Translations under genes and position numbers: made by a program | Part shown: piece by piece, positions 14,865 through 23,914 of the stretch | How the letters are laid out: each line of letters begins with the position of its first letter | Numbering within the stretch: the stretch's first letter is position 1 | From: Bacteroidota bacterium | Lineage (GTDB): Bacteria > Bacteroidota > Bacteroidia > Sphingobacteriales > Sphingobacteriaceae | DNA: 64,000 nucleotides | Reading direction: 5' to 3' | Assembly: GCA_026224775.1 (NCBI GenBank) | Contig: JAMFRP010000003.1 | Coordinates: 62,001 to 126,000 of the forward strand | The notes under the pieces: generated by a model | The model's database searches: none | What the model was told of the DNA's origin: nothing | The model's input: only the letters and a program-made list of their open reading frames with translations

Positions 14865-17586
14865 AATTCCATACGTGGGCATCGATCATTACGCAGACAT
14901 CGACATGCTGGTGGGCACCGGCGGTGAATGTTCGGTCATTATAAAGATCATGAACCCGGTGACGAGGTTCTCCGCAGCCGCAACAGCTTATGACGAGTTC
15001 CATGCGCTGATGATCAATATTGTCAAGATCCTGGGCGATGGTTACCTACTGCAAAAGCAGGACGTTCTCAGCAAAGAAAAATATCCCTTAAAGCCATCCG
15101 GTGAATATTTACAGCAGAAATATAACGAACATTTTGCTGGCCGGGAGTACATCAAAGTGGCTACTTACCTCACTATTACCAGGCAGGTCCGCAAGGGGGC
15201 CTTTTATGTATTTGATGCCAGGGTTTTGCACGATTTCCGGCAGCAGGTCGATAAAGTCATGGACATTTTACTGGCAGCGCATACCTCGCCGGTGATCCTG
15301 AAAGAAGGGGCTATACATCTACTGGTAATGCAGCTATTAGCTATGAGTTTTAGCGGGCCGGTTGTCCTGAACAACCTGGCACCCAATGATAATGAAATCA
15401 GGATGGGTGACCGTTCGATCCGGAGTATCCCTTTAGTAGATGTAGACAATATCGACCTGCCGCCTTCGGTAGGCACCCATATTGAGCTGAATGATAAAGA
15501 GGCCTTACGCGGGTTCCCGGTAGATTTCCTGTCCTTTTTATTTAGTGTTCCGGATTTTGAAGTGATGGTCTATAACCAGGTCATTGAGATCCCGGGCCAG
15601 GTTTCGGCCTTGAGAAAGCTGGAACTCAAAAAGAAAAGGCATTCGGGCATTCCCGACCCTGGCAATAATTTATGCGTAGAGGATATTGACCTTTTATTGA
15701 ATGATGTGGCCCGCGAGAGCCAGCTACTCGTCAACTGCCATTTTAATATCGTAGTGGCGGCGCAGCATGACCGGCTACAAAAGGCGGTAAATTATATTGA
15801 AAGTGCCCTTTTCAATTTGGGTGTGCTTGTCAGCAAAAATGGTTACAACCAACTGGAACTTTATCGGTGTGCATTACCGGGGAATGGCGTGGAATTGAAA
15901 GAATATGACTGGTTCCAGACCACTTGTGACGCGGCGCTTTGCTTTTTCCTGAAGGAATCTATGCCTGTTGATGAACCCTCTGATTTTTTGATCCGGTTTA
16001 CTGACCGCCAGGGCATTCCGGTGGGTATTGATGTGGCCGACCTGCCGATGCGGGCCAACCGCATCAATAACAGGAATAAGTTCGTGTTAGGGCCAAGCGG
16101 TTCAGGAAAAAGCTTTTTTATGAATGCGCTGATCCAGCAATACATGGGCTATAACATGGACATGGTTATCGTAGATACCGGCCATTCCTATTCAGGTTTA
16201 TGTTCTTATTATAAGGGGCAATATATCACCTATACCGATGAAAAGCCGATCACCATGAACCCCTTCCAGATCACGGAGGCGGAATATAATATCGAGAAAA
16301 AGGATTTTTTGGGTACGCTGGTCGGACTGCTTTGGAAAGGAACGGACGGGATCTTTAGCCCCGTAGAGCGCGATGTGATCGCCCAAGTGATCAGCGCTTA
16401 TTATAACCAATATTTTAACCAGGAAAAATTGCCGCAGCTTTCCAAAAAGGAAATGTTTGGCATCCGAAAAATGGTGCTGGAAGAAATGAAGGACGAGCCG
16501 GGAGTTATCCCTTTTGAAGAGTTCGATTTAGAGGTGCTGCTACCGGAAGGCGAGCTCAGCAAAAATGATGAGCAACTGGTGGATGGCCTTACCCAAGAAA
16601 AGGATGATTTGCAATTAAAACAGCAAAGTCCTTTCCAGGCAGCCTTTGAGCAGAAGTACCAGGACGCCATTAGGAGCGAACAGGTCAGCCGCTTAAAAGC
16701 TAAACATCCGGTCACAATAGACCAGTTAAATTTCGATAGCTTTTATGATTTTGCGCTCTGGAAGATCCCGGAAATCAAGCAGGAAGAACGGATTATCTTC
16801 GACCTGGACGAGTTTCGCTATGTGCTCAAAAAGTTCTACAGGGGTGGCGAATACGGGCTGATCCTTAACCAATCTGCGGACGAATCCCTGTTCAGCGAGC
16901 GCTTTATTGTGTTTGAAATTGACAATATTAAGGAGTCGAAAATTTTGTTTCCCATTGTCACCGTCATCATCATGGACGTATTCATCCAAAAAATGCGGAT
17001 GCGCAAATCGCAGCGGAAAACATTGGTATTGGAAGAAGCCTGGAAAGCCCTGGCATCACCAATCATGGCCAATTTCTTATTGTATTTAAACAAGACCGTC
17101 CGCAAATTCTGGGGCGAGATCATCGAGGTTACGCAGGAGTTAGGCGACATTATCGGCAACCCTATTGTTAAAGATAGTATCATTAGCAATTCCGATACGA
17201 TTATCCTATTGGATCAAAGTAAGTTTAAGGACAACTATTCGGAGATCGCCTCACTCCTATCTATCAATGAAACCGAACGCCGAAAAATATTTTCCATCAA
17301 TCAACTGGAAAACACCGCAGGCCGGGGACGTTTTAAAGAGGTGTATATCCGGCGCGGTTCGGTCGGTGAAGTCTATGGTGTCGAGGTAGCGATGGCACAA
17401 TATCTTTCCTATACTACGGAAAAACCTGAAAAATCAGCGGTTGAAATTTACACCGGTTATTATGGCTCTTACCCGAAGGGTTTAGACGCTTTTATCAGCG
17501 ATATGAAAATGCTGGATCTGCCCCTGCAGGAGTTTGTACAAAAGGTGAACCAGGAAGGCTGGCCCATCAATTCACTAACCACATAA
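14842..17586 (+). CDS. traG: TraG conjugation ATPase (VirB4 family)
   Basis: The 914-residue protein has the VirB4 layout: an N-terminal domain (1-390) and a C-terminal AAA+ ATPase. Walker A is 'GPSGSGKSFF' (about 416), followed by 'VDTGHSYSGL', and Walker B is 'TLVLEEAWKAL' (about 727). VirB4 ATPases power pilus assembly and substrate export at the inner membrane. The ATG at 14842 begins the conserved 'MAVKQVFKIPY' start; an upstream in-frame extension only reads the traF gene in another frame. A charged insert (residues about 545-600, Glu/Gln-rich) between the Walker motifs is longer than I expect for the family. Confidence 0.92.
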   Translation: MAVKQVFKIPYVGIDHYADIDMLVGTGGECSVIIKIMNPVTRFSAAATAYDEFHALMINIVKILGDGYLLQKQDVLSKEKYPLKPSGEYLQQKYNEHFAGREYIKVATYLTITRQVRKGAFYVFDARVLHDFRQQVDKVMDILLAAHTSPVILKEGAIHLLVMQLLAMSFSGPVVLNNLAPNDNEIRMGDRSIRSIPLVDVDNIDLPPSVGTHIELNDKEALRGFPVDFLSFLFSVPDFEVMVYNQVIEIPGQVSALRKLELKKKRHSGIPDPGNNLCVEDIDLLLNDVARESQLLVNCHFNIVVAAQHDRLQKAVNYIESALFNLGVLVSKNGYNQLELYRCALPGNGVELKEYDWFQTTCDAALCFFLKESMPVDEPSDFLIRFTDRQGIPVGIDVADLPMRANRINNRNKFVLGPSGSGKSFFMNALIQQYMGYNMDMVIVDTGHSYSGLCSYYKGQYITYTDEKPITMNPFQITEAEYNIEKKDFLGTLVGLLWKGTDGIFSPVERDVIAQVISAYYNQYFNQEKLPQLSKKEMFGIRKMVLEEMKDEPGVIPFEEFDLEVLLPEGELSKNDEQLVDGLTQEKDDLQLKQQSPFQAAFEQKYQDAIRSEQVSRLKAKHPVTIDQLNFDSFYDFALWKIPEIKQEERIIFDLDEFRYVLKKFYRGGEYGLILNQSADESLFSERFIVFEIDNIKESKILFPIVTVIIMDVFIQKMRMRKSQRKTLVLEEAWKALASPIMANFLLYLNKTVRKFWGEIIEVTQELGDIIGNPIVKDSIISNSDTIILLDQSKFKDNYSEIASLLSINETERRKIFSINQLENTAGRGRFKEVYIRRGSVGEVYGVEVAMAQYLSYTTEKPEKSAVEIYTGYYGSYPKGLDAFISDMKMLDLPLQEFVQKVNQEGWPINSLTT

Positions 17587-17595
17587 TCTTTAATC

Positions 17596-18261
17596 ATGAA
17601 AAATATAATTTGCTTTTTTGCGGTGCTATGCTATTTTATTAATATAACATCTGCACAGGAACTAGTCGTTGACCCGACTACCTCGGCGGCCATCCTGGTC
17701 AACAGCAGCTTCATTAACGGACAACTGAATACGACTAATAATAACCTCAGTTTGATCCAGAAAGGGCAACTGGCGGTAACCGGTCAATTGGTGATCGTCA
17801 ATAAATTACAGAATGACATTTATACCGGCTTAAGCCAGGTCGCTTCAGTGATTAGTAACCTCACTACGATAAAAGAGATCGCGGATTGCGGCACCGATAT
17901 CGTCAGCGATGTGGAGCAAGCGGCTACCCTGGCGCAGTCCGATCCGGCGCTTTTACTATTCGCAGAACAAGGCGCGCGGGATTTTGAAACACGAGCGGTT
18001 ACGCTGGCGACAGATGTGAGCGCCTTTGTGCTTAAGGGTGGAAATAACCTGATGGATGCCGGTGAAAGGGGTAAACTACTTAACCACATCGAACGTGAAA
18101 TGGAGATACTTCGGGGTATTGCTTACGGGATGCAGCGGGCGATGTACTGGGCAAAAATGAAAGGCTTATGGGCCTCTCTTAATCCTTGGGAGACCTGGAA
18201 AAACATGGATGTGCAAATCGCCAATGATGTCATCAATAACGCTAAATACATTAAGCAATGA
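17596..18261 (+). CDS. exported conjugation protein, VirB5/TraI-like paralogue 1
   Basis: A signal peptide (residues 1-20, 'SAQE') precedes a helical protein of 221 residues. It begins the mature part with 'VVDPTTSAAI' and ends with a conserved tail 'LNPWETWKNMDVQIANDVI' plus 'NNAKYIKQ'. The same features recur in the next two genes, so these are paralogues. The position after the VirB4 gene, export and helical content fit the VirB5-like pilus-tip or TraI (DUF4141) group. Adhesin or tip function is an inference. ATGA overlap couples it to the next gene. Confidence 0.7.
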   Translation: MKNIICFFAVLCYFINITSAQELVVDPTTSAAILVNSSFINGQLNTTNNNLSLIQKGQLAVTGQLVIVNKLQNDIYTGLSQVASVISNLTTIKEIADCGTDIVSDVEQAATLAQSDPALLLFAEQGARDFETRAVTLATDVSAFVLKGGNNLMDAGERGKLLNHIEREMEILRGIAYGMQRAMYWAKMKGLWASLNPWETWKNMDVQIANDVINNAKYIKQ

Positions 18262-18920
18262 GGATAATAATAACGCTTTTCGCTTTATGCTTTTGCCTTT
18301 CAGCCTTCAGTCAGCAAAGCACCATTGATGTAGTCGGTATGCACCAGCTCATCGACCAATCCAAGGATGAACATACGCAGCAGGTCAACGCAAGAAATAA
18401 CCAGGCTACGGTAACCACCAATGAACAGGCCAACCTGACCTTATTGGTGAAGCTTAAAAATATGTACCGCACTTTGCAGCAACGCTACAACACCTTAGGC
18501 ACAGCGATCAACATCGCGGACATTGGTATTTATGCGACCCCGATGGTCGAGCAGATCATCAATTATCAGGGGCAGATCGTAGCTTTAGTGGAGAAGAACC
18601 CGGCGGTGGCATTTTTAGGCGTTCAGACCGAGATTGAATTTACTGAAAAAGCCGAAGGGCTGTTGGGTTATGTGGCCGGTTTAACATTATCTATCGGTGA
18701 TGTCAACCAGATGAAAGCATCTGACAGGAAACTGCTCTTTGATTATGTGATCACGCAGCTAAGTCAAATTCAAGAACTATCCGGCAACCTGGTCAACACA
18801 TTGACCTATTCCAATTTATCCTCCCTGCTCCGCTCGATCAATCCCTTTCAGAGTTATATCGACGTGGATAAATCTATGGCGGAGAGCATTATCCAAAACG
18901 CCAAATACCTTAAACAATGA
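18258..18920 (+). CDS. exported conjugation protein, VirB5/TraI-like paralogue 2
   Basis: A signal peptide (1-19, 'AFSQ') leads to a helical protein of 220 residues that shares the C-terminal tail pattern ('SINPFQSYIDVDKSMAESII' then 'QNAKYLKQ') with its neighbours. The N-terminal half is more divergent and contains a long helix ('LLVKLKNMYRTLQQRYNTLG'). It is translationally coupled on both sides by 4-base overlaps. Function is inferred from the family position as a pilus-associated exported protein. Confidence 0.7.
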   Translation: MRIIITLFALCFCLSAFSQQSTIDVVGMHQLIDQSKDEHTQQVNARNNQATVTTNEQANLTLLVKLKNMYRTLQQRYNTLGTAINIADIGIYATPMVEQIINYQGQIVALVEKNPAVAFLGVQTEIEFTEKAEGLLGYVAGLTLSIGDVNQMKASDRKLLFDYVITQLSQIQELSGNLVNTLTYSNLSSLLRSINPFQSYIDVDKSMAESIIQNAKYLKQ

Positions 18921-19591
18921 AGTCTATTTTTCTTTTCCTTTCAGCTTTCGCCTTTTACCTTTCACCTTGCTTTGCACAGGAGTATGTGTTCGACCCCCAA
19001 TATTTCGCATCGGTAGAGGCTAATCAGGCAGTGCGTAGCAGCGCGGAGTCCGCGCACAATCAGTATCTCGGCAAGATCAATACCAATATACAGGACATCA
19101 ATACGAACGTAGGTTCTGTCGTATTGGCCCAAACGATCATTTATAATGGGCTGGCAGATGTGAATTCCGCCCTAAAGGACGGCCTCGAAGTAAAATATAT
19201 GGGCACGATAACGGCTGATATGATCAGCTATTTGAACCAGGCGCTGGATTTGGCAAAGGCACAGCCTTATTTGTTATTGTTCGCTACCAACATCGCCAAC
19301 GAAATGAAAGTGAGGTCGGTCAGCTTGGTCAGCGATGTTTCTGCCTACGTATTAAAATCAGGTAATAATGTCCTGGCGGATTACAATGGCCGCGACCAGC
19401 TGCTACGGAAGGTCACCCAGGAACTACAAATATTGGATAGTCTTGCCTATGGTGCCTGGCGCGCTATGTATTGGGCCAAAGAGCGGGGGATTTTTGCTTC
19501 AATTAACCCTTATGCCAATTATATCAATAAAGACAAATTCTTTGTCAGTCAAATTATTCAAAACGCGAAATACTTACAAGCTAACCCCTGA
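18917..19591 (+). CDS. exported conjugation protein, VirB5/TraI-like paralogue 3
   Basis: A signal peptide (1-20, 'CFAQ') is followed by 'YVFDPQYFASVEANQAV', close in pattern to paralogue 1. The middle 'VSLVSDVSAYVLKSGNN' and the 'GAWRAMYWAK' segment match 'VTLATDVSAFVLKGGNN' and 'GMQRAMYWAK' of paralogue 1 almost residue for residue. The tail 'QIIQNAKYLQ' is shared too. Paralogues 1 and 3 are thus closest. A terminator hairpin follows the gene, closing this three-gene block. Confidence 0.72.
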   Translation: MKSIFLFLSAFAFYLSPCFAQEYVFDPQYFASVEANQAVRSSAESAHNQYLGKINTNIQDINTNVGSVVLAQTIIYNGLADVNSALKDGLEVKYMGTITADMISYLNQALDLAKAQPYLLLFATNIANEMKVRSVSLVSDVSAYVLKSGNNVLADYNGRDQLLRKVTQELQILDSLAYGAWRAMYWAKERGIFASINPYANYINKDKFFVSQIIQNAKYLQANP

Positions 19592-19613
19592 TTGACAAAC
19601 ACAAACTATGCTC

Positions 19614-19641
19614 AAGGCGACCTAAGAGGCCGCCTTTTTTT
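19614..19641 (+). terminator. intra-operon terminator after the VirB5-like block
   Basis: AAGGCG-a-CCT / AGG-c-CGCCTT forms a two-part stem followed by a run of T. Like the hairpin at 14182 it lies inside the tra operon and probably tunes downstream expression. Confidence 0.7.
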
Positions 19642-19667
19642 ATTGCTAACCTTTTAATCTCAATATC

Positions 19668-20447
19668 ATGAAAAAACTATTGTGCCTTTTTACTTTAAGC
19701 TTTGCGCTTTCCCTTTCCTATGCGCAGGAAGAAGTTAACGACGAAGCTATTCGTTATCAAAGCCAGCGTATGGTTTTCCAGCAATGGAACCAGGACGATT
19801 TTAAACCGGGCAAAGGCTTCCTGGACACCAATCCCTACTATTGGCTGGTATGGGGATTGTTCGATCCCAACTATCATAAAACGGACTTAAGGCCATTGAG
19901 CGCAACAGGCCCGCAAACGCAGAGATTGACACTGGTCGCCTCACAGAACAGTATAGATGGGAAATATAAATTACATTCCGATACCGTTCGGAAGACTGCC
20001 TTATCGCAAATCGCCTCACAATCCGGCTTGCTCTCTGATGCCGATCCCTTATGGATTCTATATTACAGCCAGGCTTTCCAGCCCTTATTGAATTATTCTG
20101 CGGTAAGCATCCTTGGGCCGCTATCACCACAGGTTAGCGCCAAGCTGGTTTCCGAAGGTTTATATTCCTGGTACACCAATGAATTGGGTATGCTGAAAGA
20201 ACGGCTCAATGGTGCAAGAACAACGGACATGGACAGGGGGTCCAGGATTATGGCCTATTACCGGATGCTGAAAGAATACCAAAACCTGTCAGGCGTTTGG
20301 GCGGTTCGCATTTCAGCTGCGAAAAGCACACTGAATATGGCAAAAACACAGCAGCAATTGCAGCAATCATCAGTACCCATAAGTAACTGGACACCGGCAA
20401 GCGATGTGAAGATCGCTAACAAAGTACTTCAAAACGCGCAATACTAA
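19668..20447 (+). CDS. exported conjugation-region protein, 259 aa
   Basis: A signal peptide (1-19, 'SYAQ') precedes a mature protein with 'YYWLVWGLFDPNYHKTDLRP' near its start. The C-terminal half is helical and ends in 'SDVKIANKVLQNAQY', the same tail type as the three preceding proteins. It may be a fourth, distant member of that family or a lysozyme-inhibitor-like partner. I do not recognise a named family. It sits 6 bases before traJ and should be co-transcribed with it. Confidence 0.65.
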   Translation: MKKLLCLFTLSFALSLSYAQEEVNDEAIRYQSQRMVFQQWNQDDFKPGKGFLDTNPYYWLVWGLFDPNYHKTDLRPLSATGPQTQRLTLVASQNSIDGKYKLHSDTVRKTALSQIASQSGLLSDADPLWILYYSQAFQPLLNYSAVSILGPLSPQVSAKLVSEGLYSWYTNELGMLKERLNGARTTDMDRGSRIMAYYRMLKEYQNLSGVWAVRISAAKSTLNMAKTQQQLQQSSVPISNWTPASDVKIANKVLQNAQY

Positions 20448-20452
20448 AAACT

Positions 20453-21619
20453 ATGAAAAAGAAATTTATGGTTTTATGCCTGCTATTCCTGCTAGTGGGA
20501 ACAGCTGGCTTTGCGCAAACGGCAACAGTAGATACTGCTATCAGCCGTCAGTCTCTGCAATACCTTCAGGGCGACGCTGTTTATGAAACCGGTGTGATGA
20601 CTTTTTTAACCGGTCTGAAGGACTCTATATGGGCACATTTCGATCTGTTTATCGTAGATGCGCAGGCGTTAGCCGCCATTTTCATGATCATCTTTTTTTC
20701 AATCAAATCATACGAGATGATGGTGGGTGATAAAAAAATGGAGATCATGCCGCTGTTACGGCCATTCGGCCTGGCGATGATCATTTTGTGGTGGGGGGCG
20801 TTCGTTAAGGTTGTGGCCTTTCCTACCGACCTGGTTGCCAACCAAACTGAACAGATGTTTAACAGTGTCCAAAGCGATGTCGATGGATTGCGCTTTCAGC
20901 GCGCCAACCTGATGCTGGCTGTAGCCAATTCCCTTTATACATTTCAGGCTCAGGCGGACGTAGCTGAAAAGGAAAGCGATACATGGTACGGACAGGCATG
21001 GGATTCCGTGACCAGCACGGTAAAAGAGGGTATTTCTACGGTTATATCACCGCTATTGGAACTGAAGAACCGGCTTACAGTAGGCATGCAATTATTGTTT
21101 ACGCAATTACTGGAACTGTTGGGAATATGGATTTTGCGGATAGCGGTCTATATCATTTTTATGATTCAAATCATTTACTCTTCCATCCTGATCATATTGG
21201 GGCCTTTTTCGGTTGCAGCCAGTATCCTGCCTGCTTTCCGAGACAGCTTCAGTACCTGGATCGCACGTTTTGTTTCGGTTAACCTGTATTCAGGCATTGC
21301 CTACCTCATCATGTACCTCTGCGGATTGATGCAGGAATACGCCTTACAATCCGAGATCAGCAAATACCAGGAACTGGTCGGCACCAATGGTGCAGCAGCC
21401 GACATGGCAAAGCTGGCAGCTTTTGCCGCCAATGGTATTTTATCATTCGGTACGGTCATCATCGTATTTGTGATCGGCGCGATCTGCATGTTCACCGTGC
21501 CCAGCATCTCCACATGGATCATCTCTACTTCCGGTATCACCTCCGCTACTTCCAGTGCAGCCCGCGGTGCCACGACCGTTATGGCAGTCGCTCGTAAGGT
21601 ATCCGGCAGCTTTATCTGA
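20453..21619 (+). CDS. traJ: TraJ, VirB6-like polytopic membrane protein
   Basis: A signal sequence and about six to seven membrane segments fill the 388-residue protein (for example 'ALAAIFMIIFFSIKSYEMM', 'LGIWILRIAVYIIFMIQII', 'IIVFVIGAICMFTVPSI'). The N-terminal exported loop carries the short 'DTAISRQSLQYLQG' stretch. Position and topology match CTnDOT TraJ, the VirB6-like channel protein of the inner membrane. The C-terminus is a Ala/Ser/Thr-rich tail after 'WIISTSGITSATSS', as usual for this family. Confidence 0.9.
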   Translation: MKKKFMVLCLLFLLVGTAGFAQTATVDTAISRQSLQYLQGDAVYETGVMTFLTGLKDSIWAHFDLFIVDAQALAAIFMIIFFSIKSYEMMVGDKKMEIMPLLRPFGLAMIILWWGAFVKVVAFPTDLVANQTEQMFNSVQSDVDGLRFQRANLMLAVANSLYTFQAQADVAEKESDTWYGQAWDSVTSTVKEGISTVISPLLELKNRLTVGMQLLFTQLLELLGIWILRIAVYIIFMIQIIYSSILIILGPFSVAASILPAFRDSFSTWIARFVSVNLYSGIAYLIMYLCGLMQEYALQSEISKYQELVGTNGAAADMAKLAAFAANGILSFGTVIIVFVIGAICMFTVPSISTWIISTSGITSATSSAARGATTVMAVARKVSGSFI

Positions 21620-21635
21620 TTAAATCTTAAATTTT

Positions 21636-22250
21636 ATGATCATTAAAAATATCGAAGCCAAGATAAGGCTGGCGACATGGGTAGCATTTGGCAGTTTTTT
21701 AACCTCCATTATCCTGTCCGTCACCTTTTGCTCTTATGCTTACCGACAGGTCATGGATGCCCGGAAAAGCATTTACATCCTGAATAATAACGTGCCCTTG
21801 CAGGCTACGCAAACGGATATGCAAATGAACCGGCCCGCCGAATACAAGGCGGATGTAGATCTGTTCCATTCGCTTTTCTTTTCATTAACGCCGGATGATA
21901 AATACATCGAGTACCAGATGAAAAAGGCCATGTACCTGGTTGACCAATCAGGCGTGGAAGAATATAATAATTTAAAAGAGAACGGTTTTTTTAACTCTAT
22001 TCTTTCCTCCAGTTCTGTCCTCACCCTGCAAACGGATTCGATTGCCGTTGACATGCCGAAACACTATTTCCGCTATTATGGCAAGCTAAAAATTGACCGG
22101 CGTAGTTCCACGGTGGTTCGCTCCCTGATTACGGAAGGATACTTAAAGGACATACCGCGCAGCGATAATAACCCGCATGGTGTGCTAATCATTAACTGGA
22201 AAACCCTCGAAAATAAAGACCTCTCCGATGTTCAAAAAAATAACTTCTAA
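21636..22250 (+). CDS. traK: TraK, VirB8-like conjugation protein
   Basis: A short cytoplasmic N-terminus ('KNIEAKIRLATWVAFGSFL') leads into one membrane helix (about 15-37) and a periplasmic domain of about 165 residues. The start and 'PAEYKADVDLFHSLFFSLTP' are characteristic of Bacteroidota TraK. The VirB8-like domain bridges inner-membrane and outer-membrane parts of the channel. It overlaps the next gene by 23 bases. Confidence 0.9.
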   Translation: MIIKNIEAKIRLATWVAFGSFLTSIILSVTFCSYAYRQVMDARKSIYILNNNVPLQATQTDMQMNRPAEYKADVDLFHSLFFSLTPDDKYIEYQMKKAMYLVDQSGVEEYNNLKENGFFNSILSSSSVLTLQTDSIAVDMPKHYFRYYGKLKIDRRSSTVVRSLITEGYLKDIPRSDNNPHGVLIINWKTLENKDLSDVQKNNF

Positions 22251-22650
22251 CCGCGATCCCAGGGATACGGTCTATAGCGAGATCAAAAAAGAATTCAAGC
22301 CTTATTTTACAAAGGCGGGGACGGGTTTAAAAAGGACGGCTGAGCGTTACCCGAAATTCCTGTTCAGCATGATGGTCATTAATATTTGCTTATCGATCAT
22401 TCTTTGCTTTACGGTAATGCGGCACAAAAATGTACCGGAGAAGAAGTCACCCGCTCATATAAGCAACCCGGTTTCCGGTGGCTTTGACCGGATCATGCAG
22501 GCAGGCGCAGCATTAAAGGAAACCATCCATTTGAAAAAAGAGGTCGACAGCATTACCCGTCAGCATACGCTCAGTAAAGCCGACAGCGCCACATTGCTTC
22601 AGGACCTGGACAGTCTGCAGCACATTCGTATTCACATTAGCCGGCCGTAG
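22228..22650 (+). CDS. TraL-position single-pass membrane protein
   Basis: The 140-residue protein has a cytoplasmic N-terminus, one membrane helix (about 47-66, 'MMVINICLSIILCFTVM') and a periplasmic charged helix ('LHLKKEVDSITRQHTLSKAD'-like region). The layout and the slot between traK and traM match TraL of CTnDOT. The function is not established. The gene begins inside the end of traK. Confidence 0.7.
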   Translation: MFKKITSNRDPRDTVYSEIKKEFKPYFTKAGTGLKRTAERYPKFLFSMMVINICLSIILCFTVMRHKNVPEKKSPAHISNPVSGGFDRIMQAGAALKETIHLKKEVDSITRQHTLSKADSATLLQDLDSLQHIRIHISRP

Positions 22651-22657
22651 GGAGACC

Positions 22658-22693
22658 ATGAGTGCGATAAAAAAACAAATTATTTACGAATAA
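22658..22693 (+). CDS. candidate 11-codon micro-ORF upstream of traM
   Basis: The ORF encodes M-S-A-I-K-K-Q-I-I-Y-E and stops 9 bases before the traM start. A near copy lies upstream of the coupling-protein gene (24833), with 30 of 36 bases identical. The start is preceded by GGAGACC. Conservation of two distant copies suggests a leader peptide or a shared translational signal. Confidence 0.4.
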   Translation: MSAIKKQIIYE

Positions 22694-22702
22694 AACCACA
22701 TT

Positions 22703-23911
22703 ATGAGCATTAATTTTAAGCAACCCAAATACATTTTACCGCTGATCCTCCTGCCCTTTTTGTGCCTGTTCTTTTTTGTTTACCACAGCAGTTTTGCAAA
22801 AAGGAAAAAGGAAGTCAAACAGCAGGCAGGGATTAACGGAACGGTCGGCGATGTTTCGCCGGACATCAAAAAGCAACAACTCGAAGATAAGCTGGATGCC
22901 TATCGGAATTCTTACAAAGAAGGCGATGGTTTAACTGCCGTAAACGCCCTCCCATCCGAGAAAACCAGCAACCCCGCCTATAATAATACTTATTCCGACA
23001 AGGAAAAGCGGATGCTGGATTCAATCAGCCAGGCCATGAAGGATAAATACAGCCAACGAGATAACCAGCAAATCCCGAATGCTGGCTACCGGGCGAATAC
23101 TGGCTCCGTAGCAGCGGGTGACAAAGCAATGGTCGAAGCACTCAAAGGTTTATCCAACCGCCAATATGCGGCACAGGGTAATACCGCTGCGCCTGTCCAA
23201 AGGGACAAAGACCCGATGGAAACCTTTAAGCTACAAATGGCCTACCTCGACAGTATGAATAAAGCTAATGACCCGGCTTATAAAGCGGAAAAGCAAAAAA
23301 AAGAGGCATTGGCTAAAGCAGAGTTTTTAAAAGCAAAAACGGTAACGCTGGAGGTTCATAAAGCTGATGGAGCTGCACCGGGTTTTAATACGGTGATGCC
23401 GGAAAAAGACGACGGCTTTATCAAAGTGGTCATTGACGAAAACCTGACTGGCTATGTTAGTTCAAGGATACGCCTACGGCTACTCGATGACATTGATGCC
23501 GGGCATTTCCTGATTAAAAAAGGGACTTATCTGTACGCCCTGATTACCGGCTTTTCCGGCCAGCGGGTTACGTTGTCCGTGAGGTCTATTCTTTACCAGG
23601 ACAAAGTGCTGCCCGTGAAACTGGAGGTTTATGATCTTGACGGGTTGGCTGGTTTATACGTACCGGAATCGGCATTCCGGGATTTCACCAAAGACCTCGG
23701 CACCAATACCGTACAGGGTATTACCATTGACGACAGCGGCACCGGATCAGCAGCCAACCAGTTGATGATGAGTTCCGTGGATAAAATATTTGAGTCCACC
23801 TCATCCGCTATAGCCGGAATGATCCGCAAGAACAAGGCGAAGATCAAATACAACTCCTACCTCTATTTAATCGATAACGATGCGCTGCAAAATGCGCAGA
23901 AATCTTACTAA
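22703..23911 (+). CDS. traM: TraM, VirB10-like conjugation protein
   Basis: One N-terminal membrane helix (about 10-30) is followed by a long Lys/Gln/Asn-rich spacer (about 35-215, with 'EKRMLDSISQAMKDKY'). A C-terminal beta-rich domain follows from about residue 235 ('DDGFIKVVIDENLTGYVSSR', 'GTYLYALITGF', 'LPVKLEVYDLDGLAGLYVP'). This is the VirB10 arrangement: the protein spans the periplasm and gates the outer-membrane channel. The match to TraM of CTnDOT-type elements is good. It starts 52 bases after the TraL-like gene, with the micro-ORF between. Confidence 0.92.
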   Translation: MSINFKQPKYILPLILLPFLCLFFFVYHSSFAKRKKEVKQQAGINGTVGDVSPDIKKQQLEDKLDAYRNSYKEGDGLTAVNALPSEKTSNPAYNNTYSDKEKRMLDSISQAMKDKYSQRDNQQIPNAGYRANTGSVAAGDKAMVEALKGLSNRQYAAQGNTAAPVQRDKDPMETFKLQMAYLDSMNKANDPAYKAEKQKKEALAKAEFLKAKTVTLEVHKADGAAPGFNTVMPEKDDGFIKVVIDENLTGYVSSRIRLRLLDDIDAGHFLIKKGTYLYALITGFSGQRVTLSVRSILYQDKVLPVKLEVYDLDGLAGLYVPESAFRDFTKDLGTNTVQGITIDDSGTGSAANQLMMSSVDKIFESTSSAIAGMIRKNKAKIKYNSYLYLIDNDALQNAQKSY

Positions 23912-23914
23912 AAC

